From NCBI GenBank assembly GCA_009726095.1, contig WLMZ01000021.1, positions 1-37,722 of the forward strand: 37,722 bases of DNA. Reading direction: 5' to 3'. The DNA comes from Actinomycetota bacterium. GTDB lineage: Bacteria > Actinomycetota > Acidimicrobiia > Acidimicrobiales > Ilumatobacteraceae. Position 1 is the stretch's first letter. Each line of letters opens with the position of its first letter. The notes under the pieces are model-generated. The model worked only from the letters and a program-made list of their open reading frames with translations. It made no database searches and was not told where the DNA came from. Both the position numbers and the translations under genes were made by a program. Positions 17,167-25,582 of this stretch are shown in pieces.

Positions 17167-17205
17167 GGCCGCCGGCCACTCCTTCGGGGGTGATCGGCGG
17201 CCTTT
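17167..17205 (+). terminator. Terminator of pnp
   Basis: A strong stem GGCCGCCG / CGGCGGCC encloses further pairing (CAC-CC with GG-GTG) and a TTCG tetraloop, followed by a short TTT run. It lies 50 bases after the pnp stop and separates pnp from the M16 gene. Confidence 0.75.
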
Positions 17206-17240
17206 GTCGTTTGCGGGTCGGTGATCAGATCGCGCGCCCG

Positions 17241-17246
17241 TAGAGT
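17241..17246 (+). promoter_or_regulatory. Putative -10 box for the M16 gene
   Basis: TAGAGT ends six bases before ATC 17253, the spacing seen at other presumed leaderless starts in this window. The same TAG is the in-frame stop that closes the reading frame on its 5' side. No -35 is evident. Confidence 0.3.
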
Positions 17247-17252
17247 CACTAC

Positions 17253-18518
17253 ATCGCCGATTCATCTGCAGCGAACGCACTTCGCATCACTCAACTGCCC
17301 AACGGCCTCACCGTGGCCACCGAACACGTTCCGGGCGCGCTCTCCATCGCTGCTGGCGCGTGGGTGGGCGTGGGCGCCCGTGACGAGCCCGAGCAGCTCA
17401 GTGGTGTCAGCCACTTCCTCGAGCATCTCCTCTTCAAGGGCACGGCAACCAAATCCGCGCGCGAGATCAGCCAGACGGTCGATCGCGTCGGCGGCGATAT
17501 CAATGCCTTCACCTCCAAGGAGTACACGGCCTATTACTGCCGCCTGCCGGCGCGCCATCAGGCATTGGGTATCAGCCTGCTGGGCGAGGTGCTCACCACG
17601 CCGACGCTGCGTGACGACGACATCGCCAACGAGCGCCATGTCATCCTCGAAGAGCTGGCGATGGACGACGACAGCCCCGATGACGTCGCCCATCGGGCGT
17701 TCATGCGTCACCTCTTTCCCGATCACCCACTCGGTCGCGAGACCGCTGGATCCGCAGAGACCGTCGAACTGGTCACCCCTGACGATGTGCGCAGCTTTTT
17801 TGGTGCGCACTACCGCGCCGGCTCATCGGTCATCGCGGTGGCCGGGCCGCTCGACCACGACGAGACCCTCAGCCAGATCGAAGCGGCGTTCAGTGCGATG
17901 CCGGCCGGCGATGGACGCGTGCGGCGGACTCTGTCGGGCAACCCCACCGGTGGTGAGATCGTCGAGGACGACACCGAACAGGTGCACCTGGTGTTGGGTA
18001 TGCAGTCGCTGCGCCGCGACGATGACGACCGTGAGGTGCTCGATGTCGTCAACCATGTGTTCGGTGGCGGCCTGAGCAGCCGGTTGTTCGACGAGATCCG
18101 CGAGCGTCGTGGGCTGGCCTACAGCGTGTACAGCGGGGTGTCGTCGTACGCCGATACGGGTGCATTCACCATCTATGCGGGAACGCAGCCCGCCCATGCG
18201 GCTCAGGTGATGGGCCTCATCTACGAACAGCTCGACCTGTTGGTGAAAGACGGCATCACCGACGACGAACTCGACATCGCCAAGGGCTACCTCACTGGTG
18301 CGTTCGAGCTCGGCCTCGAGGACACCGGCTCGCGCATGGCGCGTACCGCCGGCCAACTCATCACGCTGGGCAAGGTTCGTCCGGTGGCCGAGCAGGTGGC
18401 CCGGTGGGATGCTGTGCAGCAGGCCGACACGCGCCGTGTGATCGAACGCATCCTCAACCAGCCCCTGACCGTGGTGGCGCTCGGGCCCATCGACGCCTCG
18501 GCGCTGCCGACGCGCTGA
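17253..18518 (+). CDS. M16-family zinc metallopeptidase (PepR/processing-peptidase-like)
   Basis: This is about 421 residues from the suggested start. The inverted zinc motif HxxEH is intact (SHFLEHLLFKGT) and the distal zinc Glu lies in HVILEELAMDDD. The C-terminal half carries the R/Y pair region GLAYSVYSGVSSYADTG. M16 peptidases of this size cleave small or unfolded peptides as dimers. Family members begin with a strand like ITQLPNGLTVATEHV. That strand is encoded upstream of the first canonical in-frame start (GTG 17313), and an in-frame TAG at 17241 limits the frame. No ATG, GTG or TTG exists between 17244 and 17312. ATC 17253 lies 6 bases after a TAGAGT box and could start a leaderless message. 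If GTG 17313 is used, 20 residues including the first strand are lost. Confidence 0.88.
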   Translation: MADSSAANALRITQLPNGLTVATEHVPGALSIAAGAWVGVGARDEPEQLSGVSHFLEHLLFKGTATKSAREISQTVDRVGGDINAFTSKEYTAYYCRLPARHQALGISLLGEVLTTPTLRDDDIANERHVILEELAMDDDSPDDVAHRAFMRHLFPDHPLGRETAGSAETVELVTPDDVRSFFGAHYRAGSSVIAVAGPLDHDETLSQIEAAFSAMPAGDGRVRRTLSGNPTGGEIVEDDTEQVHLVLGMQSLRRDDDDREVLDVVNHVFGGGLSSRLFDEIRERRGLAYSVYSGVSSYADTGAFTIYAGTQPAHAAQVMGLIYEQLDLLVKDGITDDELDIAKGYLTGAFELGLEDTGSRMARTAGQLITLGKVRPVAEQVARWDAVQQADTRRVIERILNQPLTVVALGPIDASALPTR

Positions 18519-18527
18519 CGCGCTGCA

Positions 18528-18549
18528 CCGGGCCGCTGGCCGCGGCCGG
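18528..18549. terminator. Bidirectional hairpin between M16 gene and small helical protein gene
   Basis: CCGG-CCGC pairs with GCGG-CCGG (8 bp with one bulged G) around a TGGCC loop, in the 50-base gap between the convergent stops at 18518 and 18569. No T-tract. Confidence 0.45.
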
Positions 18550-18568
18550 GAGCCCGATTGATCCGGTG

Positions 18569-18889
18569 TCAGCCTGCGGGTGGCGGCGGGGGCGGAGGCA
18601 GGGTGGCTGCCTGCTCCGGCGCCGGAGCGGATGCGGGCTCGGCCGGGGGAGCCGGCTTGTCCAACACGTTGGCGCCCTTGGCATCGAGTTCTTTCAACTG
18701 CGCGACGATGCCGTCGATGGTGGCGTCGTCGTCGGGCTGGGCGCCTTCGGTGCGCTGGCGGAAAATGATGCGGCCGATGTCGTCGAGCAGGTCGTCCACC
18801 TTGCGGTCGTCTTTGATGTCGTCGACCTTCTCCTTGGCGGCCTGGGTCAACTGAGTTGCTTTTTCTTTGGCTTTGTCGAGGAAACTCAT
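18569..18889 (-). CDS. Small helical protein with Pro/Ala-rich tail, function unknown
   Basis: This 106-residue soluble protein has a highly charged amphipathic N-terminal helix (MSFLDKAKEKATQLTQAAKE, then KVDDIKDDRKVDDLLDDIG). A central helix follows (DDATIDGIVAQLKELDAK), then a low-complexity Pro/Ala tail ending in seven consecutive prolines. Small proteins starting MSFLDKAK are common in actinobacteria and have no assigned function. The start may be ATG 18889 or ATG 18895 (two extra residues). Neither has a ribosome site. It is divergent from dapB with only 43 bases between the starts, so the promoters must overlap. Confidence 0.7.
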   Translation of the reverse strand: MSFLDKAKEKATQLTQAAKEKVDDIKDDRKVDDLLDDIGRIIFRQRTEGAQPDDDATIDGIVAQLKELDAKGANVLDKPAPPAEPASAPAPEQAATLPPPPPPPAG

Positions 18890-18919
18890 AGTCATTGTTC
18901 TAGCGCATCCGTAGGCGGC

Positions 18920-18925
18920 TACGTT
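18920..18925 (+). promoter_or_regulatory. Putative -10 box for leaderless dapB
   Basis: TACGTT ends seven bases before ATG 18933, and there is no Shine-Dalgarno sequence. The whole divergent region is 43 bases, too short for a normal leader on either side. Confidence 0.4.
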
Positions 18926-18932
18926 CAGCACC

Positions 18933-19715
18933 ATGACGATTGACACAAAGGCCCTACGAGTCGGCGTGGTCGGCGCCGGTGGACGCATTGGCCGCGCCGT
19001 GTGCGCGGCGGTGGCCGCCGATCCCGAACTTGAGTTGGTCGCAGCAGTCGACCCCGGTGTCGTGGGTGAGGCCATGCACGGTGTCATTGTCGGGGCCGAG
19101 CTCAAGGGCCTGGTCGATGCCGGAGCCCAGGTGGTGGTCGACTTCACGGTTGCCGCCGCTGCCCGCCAGACATTGCCGTGGATGGCGATCCACGGTATCC
19201 ACGGGGTCGTTGGCACCACCGGTTTCTCCGACGACGACCTCGATGGCTTCCGTCGCGACTTCGCCGCCAGCAACTGCCTGATCGCATCCAACTTCGCGAT
19301 CAGTGCGGTGCTGATGATGCGCTTCGCCGAGCTGGCCGCCCCCTATTTCGACAGTGCCGAGATCGTGGAGATGCACCACAACGGCAAGGTCGACGCACCC
19401 TCGGGCACGGCGGTCAGCACGGCCAAGCGCATTGCTGCAGCATCCCCGAAGTGGGCCGCTGATCCCACCCAGCACGAGGTGTACCCAGGCGCCCGCGGCG
19501 GCGAGGGTCCGGCAGGCATTCGCGTGCACTCGTTGCGCATCAAGGGAACCCAGGCGCATCAAGAGGTCATTTTCGGCACCGATGGGCAGACCCTGACCAT
19601 CAGGCAGGACAGCTACGACGCAAGTAGCTACATGCCCGGGGTGTTGTTGGCGTGCAAGCGGGTCAGCGCATTTCCCGGGCTGACCATCGGCCTCGACGGC
19701 TACCTCGACTTCTAG
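18933..19715 (+). CDS. dapB: 4-hydroxy-tetrahydrodipicolinate reductase
   Basis: This 260-residue enzyme reduces 4-hydroxy-tetrahydrodipicolinate with NAD(P)H in the diaminopimelate/lysine pathway that feeds peptidoglycan. The Rossmann motif GVVGAGGRIGRAV lies near residues 11-23. Catalytic and substrate motifs follow: GTTGFS, ASNFAISAVLMM, and the signature EMHHNGKVDAPSGTA with its general-acid His and Lys. Length is normal (about 245-270). The gene starts at ATG 18933 without a ribosome site. dapA, the preceding pathway step, lies 16 kb downstream on the same strand, as in mycobacteria where genes also intervene. Confidence 0.97.
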   Translation: MTIDTKALRVGVVGAGGRIGRAVCAAVAADPELELVAAVDPGVVGEAMHGVIVGAELKGLVDAGAQVVVDFTVAAAARQTLPWMAIHGIHGVVGTTGFSDDDLDGFRRDFAASNCLIASNFAISAVLMMRFAELAAPYFDSAEIVEMHHNGKVDAPSGTAVSTAKRIAAASPKWAADPTQHEVYPGARGGEGPAGIRVHSLRIKGTQAHQEVIFGTDGQTLTIRQDSYDASSYMPGVLLACKRVSAFPGLTIGLDGYLDF

Positions 19716-19721
19716 TCCTCG

Positions 19722-19750
19722 CTGCCCAGTGGCCCACCCCCACGGGGCAG
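19722..19750. terminator. Hairpin between convergent dapB and tpx
   Basis: CTGCCC-A-GTGG pairs with CCAC-G-GGGCAG (10 bp with one mismatch) and a 7-base loop, in the 44-base gap between the two stop codons. Likely bidirectional. Confidence 0.5.
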
Positions 19751-19759
19751 ACAGCGGGG

Positions 19760-20257
19760 TCAGCCCAGTGCGGCGATTGCAGCGTCGTAGTCGGGTTCGA
19801 GCGCGACCTCGGGCACGAGCTGCGAGTGCAGCACGGTCCCGGTCTCGTCGAGCACCACCACGGCGCGGGCAAGGAGGCCGACGAACTTGCTGTCGGTGAT
19901 CTCCACGCCGAAGTCGTTGCCAAAATCGCCGCGGAAGGTGGAGCCGGTGCGCACGTTGGTCAGGCCCTCGGCGCCGCAGAACCGCGACTGGGCAAAGGGC
20001 AGGTCGGCGCTGATGCACAGCACGACGGTGTTGTCGAGCCCGGCAGCGGTCTCGTTGAACTTGCGCACGCTGGTGGCGCACACTGGCGTATCAACCGATG
20101 GGAAGATGTTCAACACGACGCGCTTGCCCGCAAGGTCGGCCTTGGAGATGTCGCCCAGATCGGCGCCAGTGACCGTGAAGTCGGGGGCTGCGTGACCCAC
20201 GGTGGGGAGCTCGCCGACGGTGTGGATGGGGTTTCCCCCGAGTGTGATTTCAGCCAT
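19760..20257 (-). CDS. tpx: Thiol peroxidase (atypical 2-Cys peroxiredoxin, Tpx)
   Basis: This 165-residue thioredoxin-fold peroxidase reduces hydrogen and organic peroxides using thioredoxin. The peroxidatic Cys lies in [16 protein letters not shown] and the resolving Cys in [10 protein letters not shown], the spacing expected for Tpx rather than BCP/AhpC. The N terminus [18 protein letters not shown] is also typical. Length equals the family norm (about 165). A TATACT box (20263-20268) ends five bases before ATG 20257, inside the end of the upstream DedA-like gene. This suggests a separate, probably leaderless transcript in addition to read-through. Confidence 0.96.
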   Translation of the reverse strand: MAEITLGGNPIHTVGELPTVGHAAPDFTVTGADLGDISKADLAGKRVVLNIFPSVDTPVCATSVRKFNETAAGLDNTVVLCISADLPFAQSRFCGAEGLTNVRTGSTFRGDFGNDFGVEITDSKFVGLLARAVVVLDETGTVLHSQLVPEVALEPDYDAAIAALG

Positions 20258-20262
20258 GCGGA

Positions 20263-20268
20263 AGTATA
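20263..20268 (-). promoter_or_regulatory. Putative -10 box for tpx
   Basis: On the minus strand TATACT, a perfect TANNNT box, ends five bases before the tpx ATG. It lies between the DedA-like stop (20278) and tpx. No good -35 is visible. Confidence 0.4.
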
Positions 20269-20277
20269 CGCAGCGCT

Positions 20278-20946
20278 TCAGGAGCCGGGCTCAGCCGGAG
20301 GCGCCGGTGGCGATGCCGCGCGCCGCGCCGATTGTACGATGGTGATCAGGAAGAAGGCGGCCACGAGCCACCACTGGTACTTCTCGATCCAGTCGAGCGC
20401 GTGCTTGAGTTGTGTGTCGAACAGGCGGGCGGCGATCCAGACCCAGACCAGGCGGAAGGCGATGCCGAGCGACGACCACAGTGCGAAACGCTGCAGGTTC
20501 ATGCGCCGTTGGCCGACGAGGGCGCACACCAGGTTGCTGCCGGGCATGAAGAACACCAGCGGCCCACCGGCGCGGCTGGCCGCACGCTGCAGCCAGCGCA
20601 GTGTTGCCGGCGGCTCGCCACCCACCTGATGCTCGAGCCAGCGGAAACCACGGTCGCCGTACCAATAGCCGACGGCGAAGCACAACCAGGCCGCAATGGC
20701 GATTCGAGCGAATCCGATCACCGAATAGGCCACGGGGTTGATGTCGGCCGGGACAGCGAACAACAGATGGCGGATGCGCGACGACAGCGCCAGCACCAGA
20801 GCCGGGCTGTGCTTGACGAGCGACGGAGCGATGATGGCCCCGACCTGGCTGCACGCAACGAGCGTGGCGAACCCGGACACGAGCAGCATGAGCCGGCGAT
20901 CGCGCCGTCCCAGGTTCTGATTCTCCAACGCCACGATCTCTTCCAC
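20278..20946 (-). CDS. DedA/VTT-like integral membrane protein
   Basis: This 222-residue protein has about five hydrophobic segments ([59 protein letters not shown], a [17 protein letters not shown] segment and a C-terminal [13 protein letters not shown]). The central MPGSN ... G-x-R-R-M-x-x-x-x-F pattern and YGDRG resemble DedA/SNARE-associated proteins, implicated in lipid flipping and membrane homeostasis. It is a divergent member, so the family call is moderate. It starts with GTG 20946, has no ribosome site, and a TAGCGT box lies nine bases upstream. It precedes tpx in the same direction (20-base gap) and is divergent from the acyl-CoA ligase gene. Confidence 0.65.
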   Translation of the reverse strand: MEEIVALENQNLGRRDRRLMLLVSGFATLVACSQVGAIIAPSLVKHSPALVLALSSRIRHLLFAVPADINPVAYSVIGFARIAIAAWLCFAVGYWYGDRGFRWLEHQVGGEPPATLRWLQRAASRAGGPLVFFMPGSNLVCALVGQRRMNLQRFALWSSLGIAFRLVWVWIAARLFDTQLKHALDWIEKYQWWLVAAFFLITIVQSARRAASPPAPPAEPGS

Positions 20947-21056
20947 GAAGACACGACGCTATCCGGGTTCGGGGCGGGTCAGCGGTGCGGCCCGCAGTAG
21001 TGTTTGCTCGCTCCGGTCAGCGATCGGGACGAAATCTCGCGACAAGGGGAAATGCC

Positions 21057-22685
21057 ATGCAGGGGCTCATGCAGGACACGCCGCTCTCGATCATCCACCT
21101 GTTCGATCGTGCCGAGCGGTTCCACCGCGACAAGGTCATCACCACGGCCACAGCCACTGGTCTCGAGCGCATCGACTACGCCACCTGGGCCGAGCGCACG
21201 CGCCGCCTTGGTGGAGTGCTCGACAACTTGGGCATCTCCGCCAGCGGGCGTGTTGCGACCTTTGCCTGGAACACCGCCCGCCATCTCGAGCTGTACTTCG
21301 CAGCGCCCTGCAGCGGCCGCATCCTGCACACCTTGAACATCCGCTTGTTTCCCGAGCAGTTGACCTACATCGTCAATCATGCCGAGGACGAGGTCATCTT
21401 CGTCGACCGTTCGTTGCTGGCGCTGCTGCAGCCGCTGCTGCACACCTTCACGACGGTGAAGCACCTGGTGCTGATGGACGACGGCAAGGGCGACATCCCG
21501 GCCGATCTCAGCGGTCTGCCCATGTACGACTACGAGGAGTTGCTCGCCAAGGCCGAGCCGGTGCAGTGGACCGTGGTGCCCGAGAACACTGCGGCCAGCA
21601 TGTGCTACACCAGCGGCACCACGGGTAATCCCAAGGGCGTGGTGTACAGCCACCGCAGTACCTATATGCACACCTTCGGGGTGATGACGGCAGATTCGCT
21701 GGGGGCCTGTGAGGCCGACACGATCCTGCCCGTGGTACCCATGTTCCACGCCAACTCGTGGGGTCTTGCGCATGCTGCGGTCGCGACGGGCGCGAACCTG
21801 GTGATGCCCGGCGCGGATCTGTCGGGTAAGGCGATTGCCGATCTCATCGTGAACCAGAAGGTCACCGTTGCTGCAGGCGTGCCCACCATCTGGATGGGTG
21901 TGCTGCCCGAACTGCGCGGCCGGGACACCAGCAGCCTGCGTTGCATCCCTTGCGGCGGTTCGGCCGTGCCGAAGGCGCTCAGCGAGGCATATCGCGAGGT
22001 CACGGGGCTACCGATTCTGCAGGCCTGGGGCATGACCGAGACCAGCCCCATTGCTGCGGTGAGCCAGTTGTTGGTTGCCGAGCGTGAGTTGCCGCTCGAC
22101 CAACAGGCAGATCTACGCACCAGCGTCGGCCTGCCCAGCTTCGGTGTCGACTGTCGCGTGGTCGACCCCGACACGGGCGCGGCGGTGCCGTGGGACGGCG
22201 TGGCCAGTGGTGAACTGCAGTGCGCCGGCCCCTGGATTGCCGCCGACTACTACGACGATCCACGTTCGCGCGAGAGCTTCACTGCCGATGGCTGGCTGCG
22301 TACGGGCGACGTGGCCGTGATGGACCCCACGGGTCGCATCCGTCTGGTCGATCGCACGAAGGATCTCATCAAGAGCGGCGGCGAATGGATCAGCTCGGTC
22401 GAGCTCGAGAACGAACTGATGGCGCATCCGTTGATCAAGGAAGCAGCGGTCATCGGCGTGCCCCATATTCGCTGGAGTGAGCGCCCGCTCGCGTGCGTGG
22501 TCGTGGAGCCGGGACAACACCTCACCAAGGACGAGGTGCTCGATTTCCTTGCGCCGCTGATCGCCAAGTGGCAACTGCCCGACGATGTCGTGTTCATCGA
22601 TGAGGTGCCCAAGACGAGCGTCGGCAAGTTCAGCAAGAAAACGCTGCGCGACCGCTTTGCCGACTACGTTCTCCCCGGGCAGTAG
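21057..22685 (+). CDS. Fatty-acyl-CoA ligase (FadD/AMP-binding family)
   Basis: This 542-residue adenylate-forming enzyme activates a fatty acid with ATP and CoA. The P-loop YTSGTTGNPKGVVYSH lies near residue 185. Later come GMTETSPI, GWLRTGDVAVMD (ATP-ribose Asp), RIRLVDRTKDLIKSGGEWI and the catalytic Lys region VPKTSVGKFSKKTLR. The linker and length match medium/long-chain acyl-CoA ligases. Start ATG 21057 is chosen for its AAGGGGA ribosome site and family alignment; in-frame upstream sequence is not conserved-looking. The cupredoxin lipoprotein gene follows on the same strand after 37 bases. Chain-length preference cannot be read. Confidence 0.93.
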   Translation: MQGLMQDTPLSIIHLFDRAERFHRDKVITTATATGLERIDYATWAERTRRLGGVLDNLGISASGRVATFAWNTARHLELYFAAPCSGRILHTLNIRLFPEQLTYIVNHAEDEVIFVDRSLLALLQPLLHTFTTVKHLVLMDDGKGDIPADLSGLPMYDYEELLAKAEPVQWTVVPENTAASMCYTSGTTGNPKGVVYSHRSTYMHTFGVMTADSLGACEADTILPVVPMFHANSWGLAHAAVATGANLVMPGADLSGKAIADLIVNQKVTVAAGVPTIWMGVLPELRGRDTSSLRCIPCGGSAVPKALSEAYREVTGLPILQAWGMTETSPIAAVSQLLVAERELPLDQQADLRTSVGLPSFGVDCRVVDPDTGAAVPWDGVASGELQCAGPWIAADYYDDPRSRESFTADGWLRTGDVAVMDPTGRIRLVDRTKDLIKSGGEWISSVELENELMAHPLIKEAAVIGVPHIRWSERPLACVVVEPGQHLTKDEVLDFLAPLIAKWQLPDDVVFIDEVPKTSVGKFSKKTLRDRFADYVLPGQ

Positions 22686-22722
22686 TCGCTGCCATGGGCC
22701 ATTGGAAGCGGTCACCCACGCA

Positions 22723-23154
22723 ATGAAGGCAACAATCAAACGGGCCCGTTCGGGCGTTCTCGGTGCTGTGCTGTTGTTCGCCCTCGCAGGCTGTGCTCCC
22801 GATCCGAGCGACCTTGCGTCGTCACCGGGCACGGCTGGAACCACGGCCAGCACGACGGCAGCCACGGTGGCCAGCACCGGCGTGGTGGTGAAGATCAACG
22901 TGATCGACAACAACTTCCGCCCACAGGCCAGCACGGCGAAGGTGGGCGACACGGTGGAGTTCACGAACAAGGGCAAGAACGATCACAATGTGCTGCCGCA
23001 ATCGGGAACGGGATGGGGCATGGACACCGCAGGCTTCCACCCCGGCGACGTGTATGGCCACGTGTTCACCGCGCCCGGCGTCTACGCGTTCTACTGCTCG
23101 ATCCATGGCACCAACAAGGTCGGCATGGTCGGCACCATCACGGTCACGGAGTGA
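22723..23154 (+). CDS. Cupredoxin (plastocyanin/azurin-like) lipoprotein
   Basis: This 143-residue secreted lipoprotein has a signal peptide ending in the lipobox LFALAGC, a Ser/Thr/Ala linker, then a single blue-copper domain. Type-1 copper ligands are visible: His in KNDHNVLP and the C-terminal group YCSIHGTNKVGMVG (Cys, His, Met). The FTNKGKNDHNVLP strand is typical. It probably carries electrons or copper outside the membrane. Start ATG 22723 gives a proper signal peptide. It is followed by a beta-helix lipoprotein gene after 53 bases and a coupled DUF1996 gene, so a shared extracellular task is likely. No redox partner is visible. Confidence 0.9.
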   Translation: MKATIKRARSGVLGAVLLFALAGCAPDPSDLASSPGTAGTTASTTAATVASTGVVVKINVIDNNFRPQASTAKVGDTVEFTNKGKNDHNVLPQSGTGWGMDTAGFHPGDVYGHVFTAPGVYAFYCSIHGTNKVGMVGTITVTE

Positions 23155-23207
23155 CCATGCGTACACAAGGCATCTATCGAGCAATGACACCATTCAATGG
23201 GGAGAAC

Positions 23208-24641
23208 ATGAACAAGATCCGTCATCTCATCGTGGCCGGGGCGCTGCTTGCTGTGGCCGCCGGCTGCTCGAGCAGCAGTTCGTCATCGAGCACGGTTGAG
23301 GGCACCGCTGCCCCCGAGTCGGCTCCCACGCAGCCGACCCAGCCACCCACGAGCGCAGCGCCGGCGGCCGGGGGAACCATTACGGTCCCCGACGATGTCT
23401 CCAGCATTCAGGCGGCTGTGACCAAGGCCAAAGAGGGTGACCTCATCCTGATCAAGCCCGGTGTGTATCACGAGGCGGTCACGGTGCAGACGGCCAACCT
23501 GACCATCCGCGGTCTCGATCGCAACACCACCATCCTTGATGGCGAGTTCAAGCTCGACAATGGCATCCGCGTGGTCGGCGCCAACGGCGTGGCCATCGAG
23601 AACCTCACGGCCCGCAACTACACCAAGAACGGCTTCTTCTGGACCGGTGTCACGGGTTACCGCGGGTCGTATCTCACCGCCTTCCGCAACGGTGACTACG
23701 GCGTGTATGCCTTCTTGTCCACCAAGGGCCAGATCGAGCACAGCTACGGCGCAGGCAGCCCCGACGCCGGGTTCTACATCGGCGGCTGCTTCCCGTGCGA
23801 CGCGCTGATCAATGATGTCATCAGCGAGCACAACGGTCTTGGGTACTCGGGTACCAACTCTGGCGGCAACCTGATCATCGTCAACTCGATCTTCCGTTTC
23901 AACCGCGCCGGTGTGGTGCCCAACAGCGGCAGCTACGAACTGTGCTACCCCGAACGGAACAGCACGATCATCGGCAACCTCGTGTACTCCAACAACCAGC
24001 CCGACACTCCCGCAATCGACGTGTCGCTGCTGGCGATGGGTAACGGCATCCTCAGTGCAGGTGGCGTGGGCAACGACATTGAACGCAACCTGGTGTTCGA
24101 CCACGCCAAGACGGGCATCGGCCTGGTGCCGTATCTCGAGCAGGACCCCAACGATGCCGCACCGACGCCCGACAAATGGACCCGTACCTGTGCCGAAACG
24201 CTCAACGATCCGGTGCCTGATGCAGCAACAGTGCCTGACGCCGTCCTGTGGGATTCGCAGAACAACCGGGTCATCGGCAACGTGTTGGAGAACAACAGGA
24301 TCGCCGACCTCGCGGTCGATTCCGTGGGTACGGCGCTGGAGGCCCTCGGCAACTGCTTCAGCGGGAACACGTTCACCACGTCGGCGCCGATCGACCTGGA
24401 GAAGCTGAAGCCCTGCGACGCAACTGGTAACGGCGGCGACTGGACCAAGGGCATTCTCGATGTCATCACCTGGCTCGCCGAAACGCATCCGCCGTCGACG
24501 GATTACAAGACCTCGTCACCCGAGCCGCCGAGCCAGATGAACATGCCCGACGCCGCAACGGCGCCGGCGCATCCGGCCACCGATGTGCCTGCGAAGATCG
24601 ACACCGACGCGATCAAGGTGCCATCCAAGCCAGCGCCGTGA
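23208..24641 (+). CDS. Right-handed beta-helix lipoprotein (pectate-lyase-fold, NosD-like)
   Basis: This 477-residue lipoprotein has a signal peptide with lipobox AVAAGC and a Ser-rich linker. VPDDVSSIQAAVTKAKEGD ... LIKPGVYHEAV is the classic opening of pectin-lyase-fold and NosD/DUF1565 proteins. Repeating strand motifs (NLTIRGLDRNTTILDG, VAIENLTARN, STIIGNLVYSNN, NRVIGNVLENNRIADL) build a helix of about ten coils. A Pro/Asp/Ala-rich tail follows. Six or more Cys (for example GGCFPCD) may form disulphides. Such folds bind or cleave polysaccharide; no lyase catalytic set is identified. ATG 23208 follows GGGGAG. An in-frame ATG at 23157 is less likely. The stop overlaps the next start (GTGA). 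Confidence 0.87.
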   Translation: MNKIRHLIVAGALLAVAAGCSSSSSSSSTVEGTAAPESAPTQPTQPPTSAAPAAGGTITVPDDVSSIQAAVTKAKEGDLILIKPGVYHEAVTVQTANLTIRGLDRNTTILDGEFKLDNGIRVVGANGVAIENLTARNYTKNGFFWTGVTGYRGSYLTAFRNGDYGVYAFLSTKGQIEHSYGAGSPDAGFYIGGCFPCDALINDVISEHNGLGYSGTNSGGNLIIVNSIFRFNRAGVVPNSGSYELCYPERNSTIIGNLVYSNNQPDTPAIDVSLLAMGNGILSAGGVGNDIERNLVFDHAKTGIGLVPYLEQDPNDAAPTPDKWTRTCAETLNDPVPDAATVPDAVLWDSQNNRVIGNVLENNRIADLAVDSVGTALEALGNCFSGNTFTTSAPIDLEKLKPCDATGNGGDWTKGILDVITWLAETHPPSTDYKTSSPEPPSQMNMPDAATAPAHPATDVPAKIDTDAIKVPSKPAP

Positions 24642-25567
24642 TCTCGCAGCAATGGGTCCGCCGCGCCGGGCTCGCACTGGCACTGCTGTCATCTGCAGCG
24701 TCGTGCAGTTCGGCCAGTAACAGCACCGCCGTCTCGACCGCGGTGTCCGTCGGATCGCATGCCGGCCACGACAACGCTGTCGTGGCCGGCGCACCCGATG
24801 TGCCGGTGGCCGGCGCGCAGGGACGCGTGCCGCAGTTCCTGGTGGAGTGCCCGTTCAGCCATGCGCTCGCCGACGATCCCATCGTGTACCCGGGTGTTGC
24901 CGGTGCCTCACACGTGCATGTTTTCTTCGGGAATGACGGTGCGAACGCCGGCTCCACGTATGACAGCCTGCTCGCGGGCACGAGTGCCTGCGACCAACCG
25001 GAGGACACAGCGTCCTACTGGGTGCCGGCGCTGATGCAGGGCGACACGATGCTGACGCCGACCAAGAGCGTTGCCTACTACCGCCCCGGCGAGGGGATCG
25101 ACCCAGTCAGCGTGCAGCCGTATCCACCTGGTCTCGAGATCATTGCCGGTGATGGCAGTGCCGAGGCCGAGCAATCCACGGCGGTCGTCGCGTGGACATG
25201 CGGAGCGGGTATCACCCGGATGGCCAGCCCCCCCAGCTGCCCGATCAGCCGCCCCCTCCGGTTGATGATCACCTTTCCCGATTGCTGGGACGGGGAGCAT
25301 GTGGACAGCGACGATCACCGTTCACACATGGCCTACAGCAGCCGCGGATCGTGCCCGGCGGCCCATCCAGTGGCGGTGCCTCAGTTGCAGCTCGCGGTTG
25401 TGTACTCGTTCAGCGGTGACCCATCGGGCCTGTCGCTCTCGAGCGGTTCGATCCTCACCGGCCACGCCGACTTCTTCAACGCCTGGGTGCAGGACAAGCT
25501 GGCCGGCGAGATCGATGCATGCATCCACCGCAAGGTGGTGTGCGGGGTCACCAGCGGCCGCAAGTAG
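24638..25567 (+). CDS. DUF1996 secreted protein
   Basis: This 309-residue protein has a signal peptide with a possible lipobox (SSAASC). The DUF1996 block follows: VPQFLVECPFSHALADDPIV, SHVHVFFGND, then TSYD-like SLLAGTSACDQPEDTASYWVPAL, and the signature FPDCWDGEHVDSDDHRSHMAY ending in CPAAHPVAVPQLQ. DUF1996 is a mainly fungal and actinobacterial extracellular domain of unknown activity, rich in conserved His, Asp and Cys that suggest metal binding. The start is GTG 24638, overlapping the beta-helix stop by four bases, so the two are translationally coupled. It is convergent with the TIGR03086 gene; a 43-bp palindrome lies in the gap. Confidence 0.88.
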   Translation: MISQQWVRRAGLALALLSSAASCSSASNSTAVSTAVSVGSHAGHDNAVVAGAPDVPVAGAQGRVPQFLVECPFSHALADDPIVYPGVAGASHVHVFFGNDGANAGSTYDSLLAGTSACDQPEDTASYWVPALMQGDTMLTPTKSVAYYRPGEGIDPVSVQPYPPGLEIIAGDGSAEAEQSTAVVAWTCGAGITRMASPPSCPISRPLRLMITFPDCWDGEHVDSDDHRSHMAYSSRGSCPAAHPVAVPQLQLAVVYSFSGDPSGLSLSSGSILTGHADFFNAWVQDKLAGEIDACIHRKVVCGVTSGRK

Positions 25568-25582
25568 CCGCCCGCCGGCCCT

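Noticed and set aside
23403..23415. CCAGCATTCAGG resembling one arm of the 43-bp element
   Set aside because: Single arm only, within the beta-helix gene and without a partner arm.
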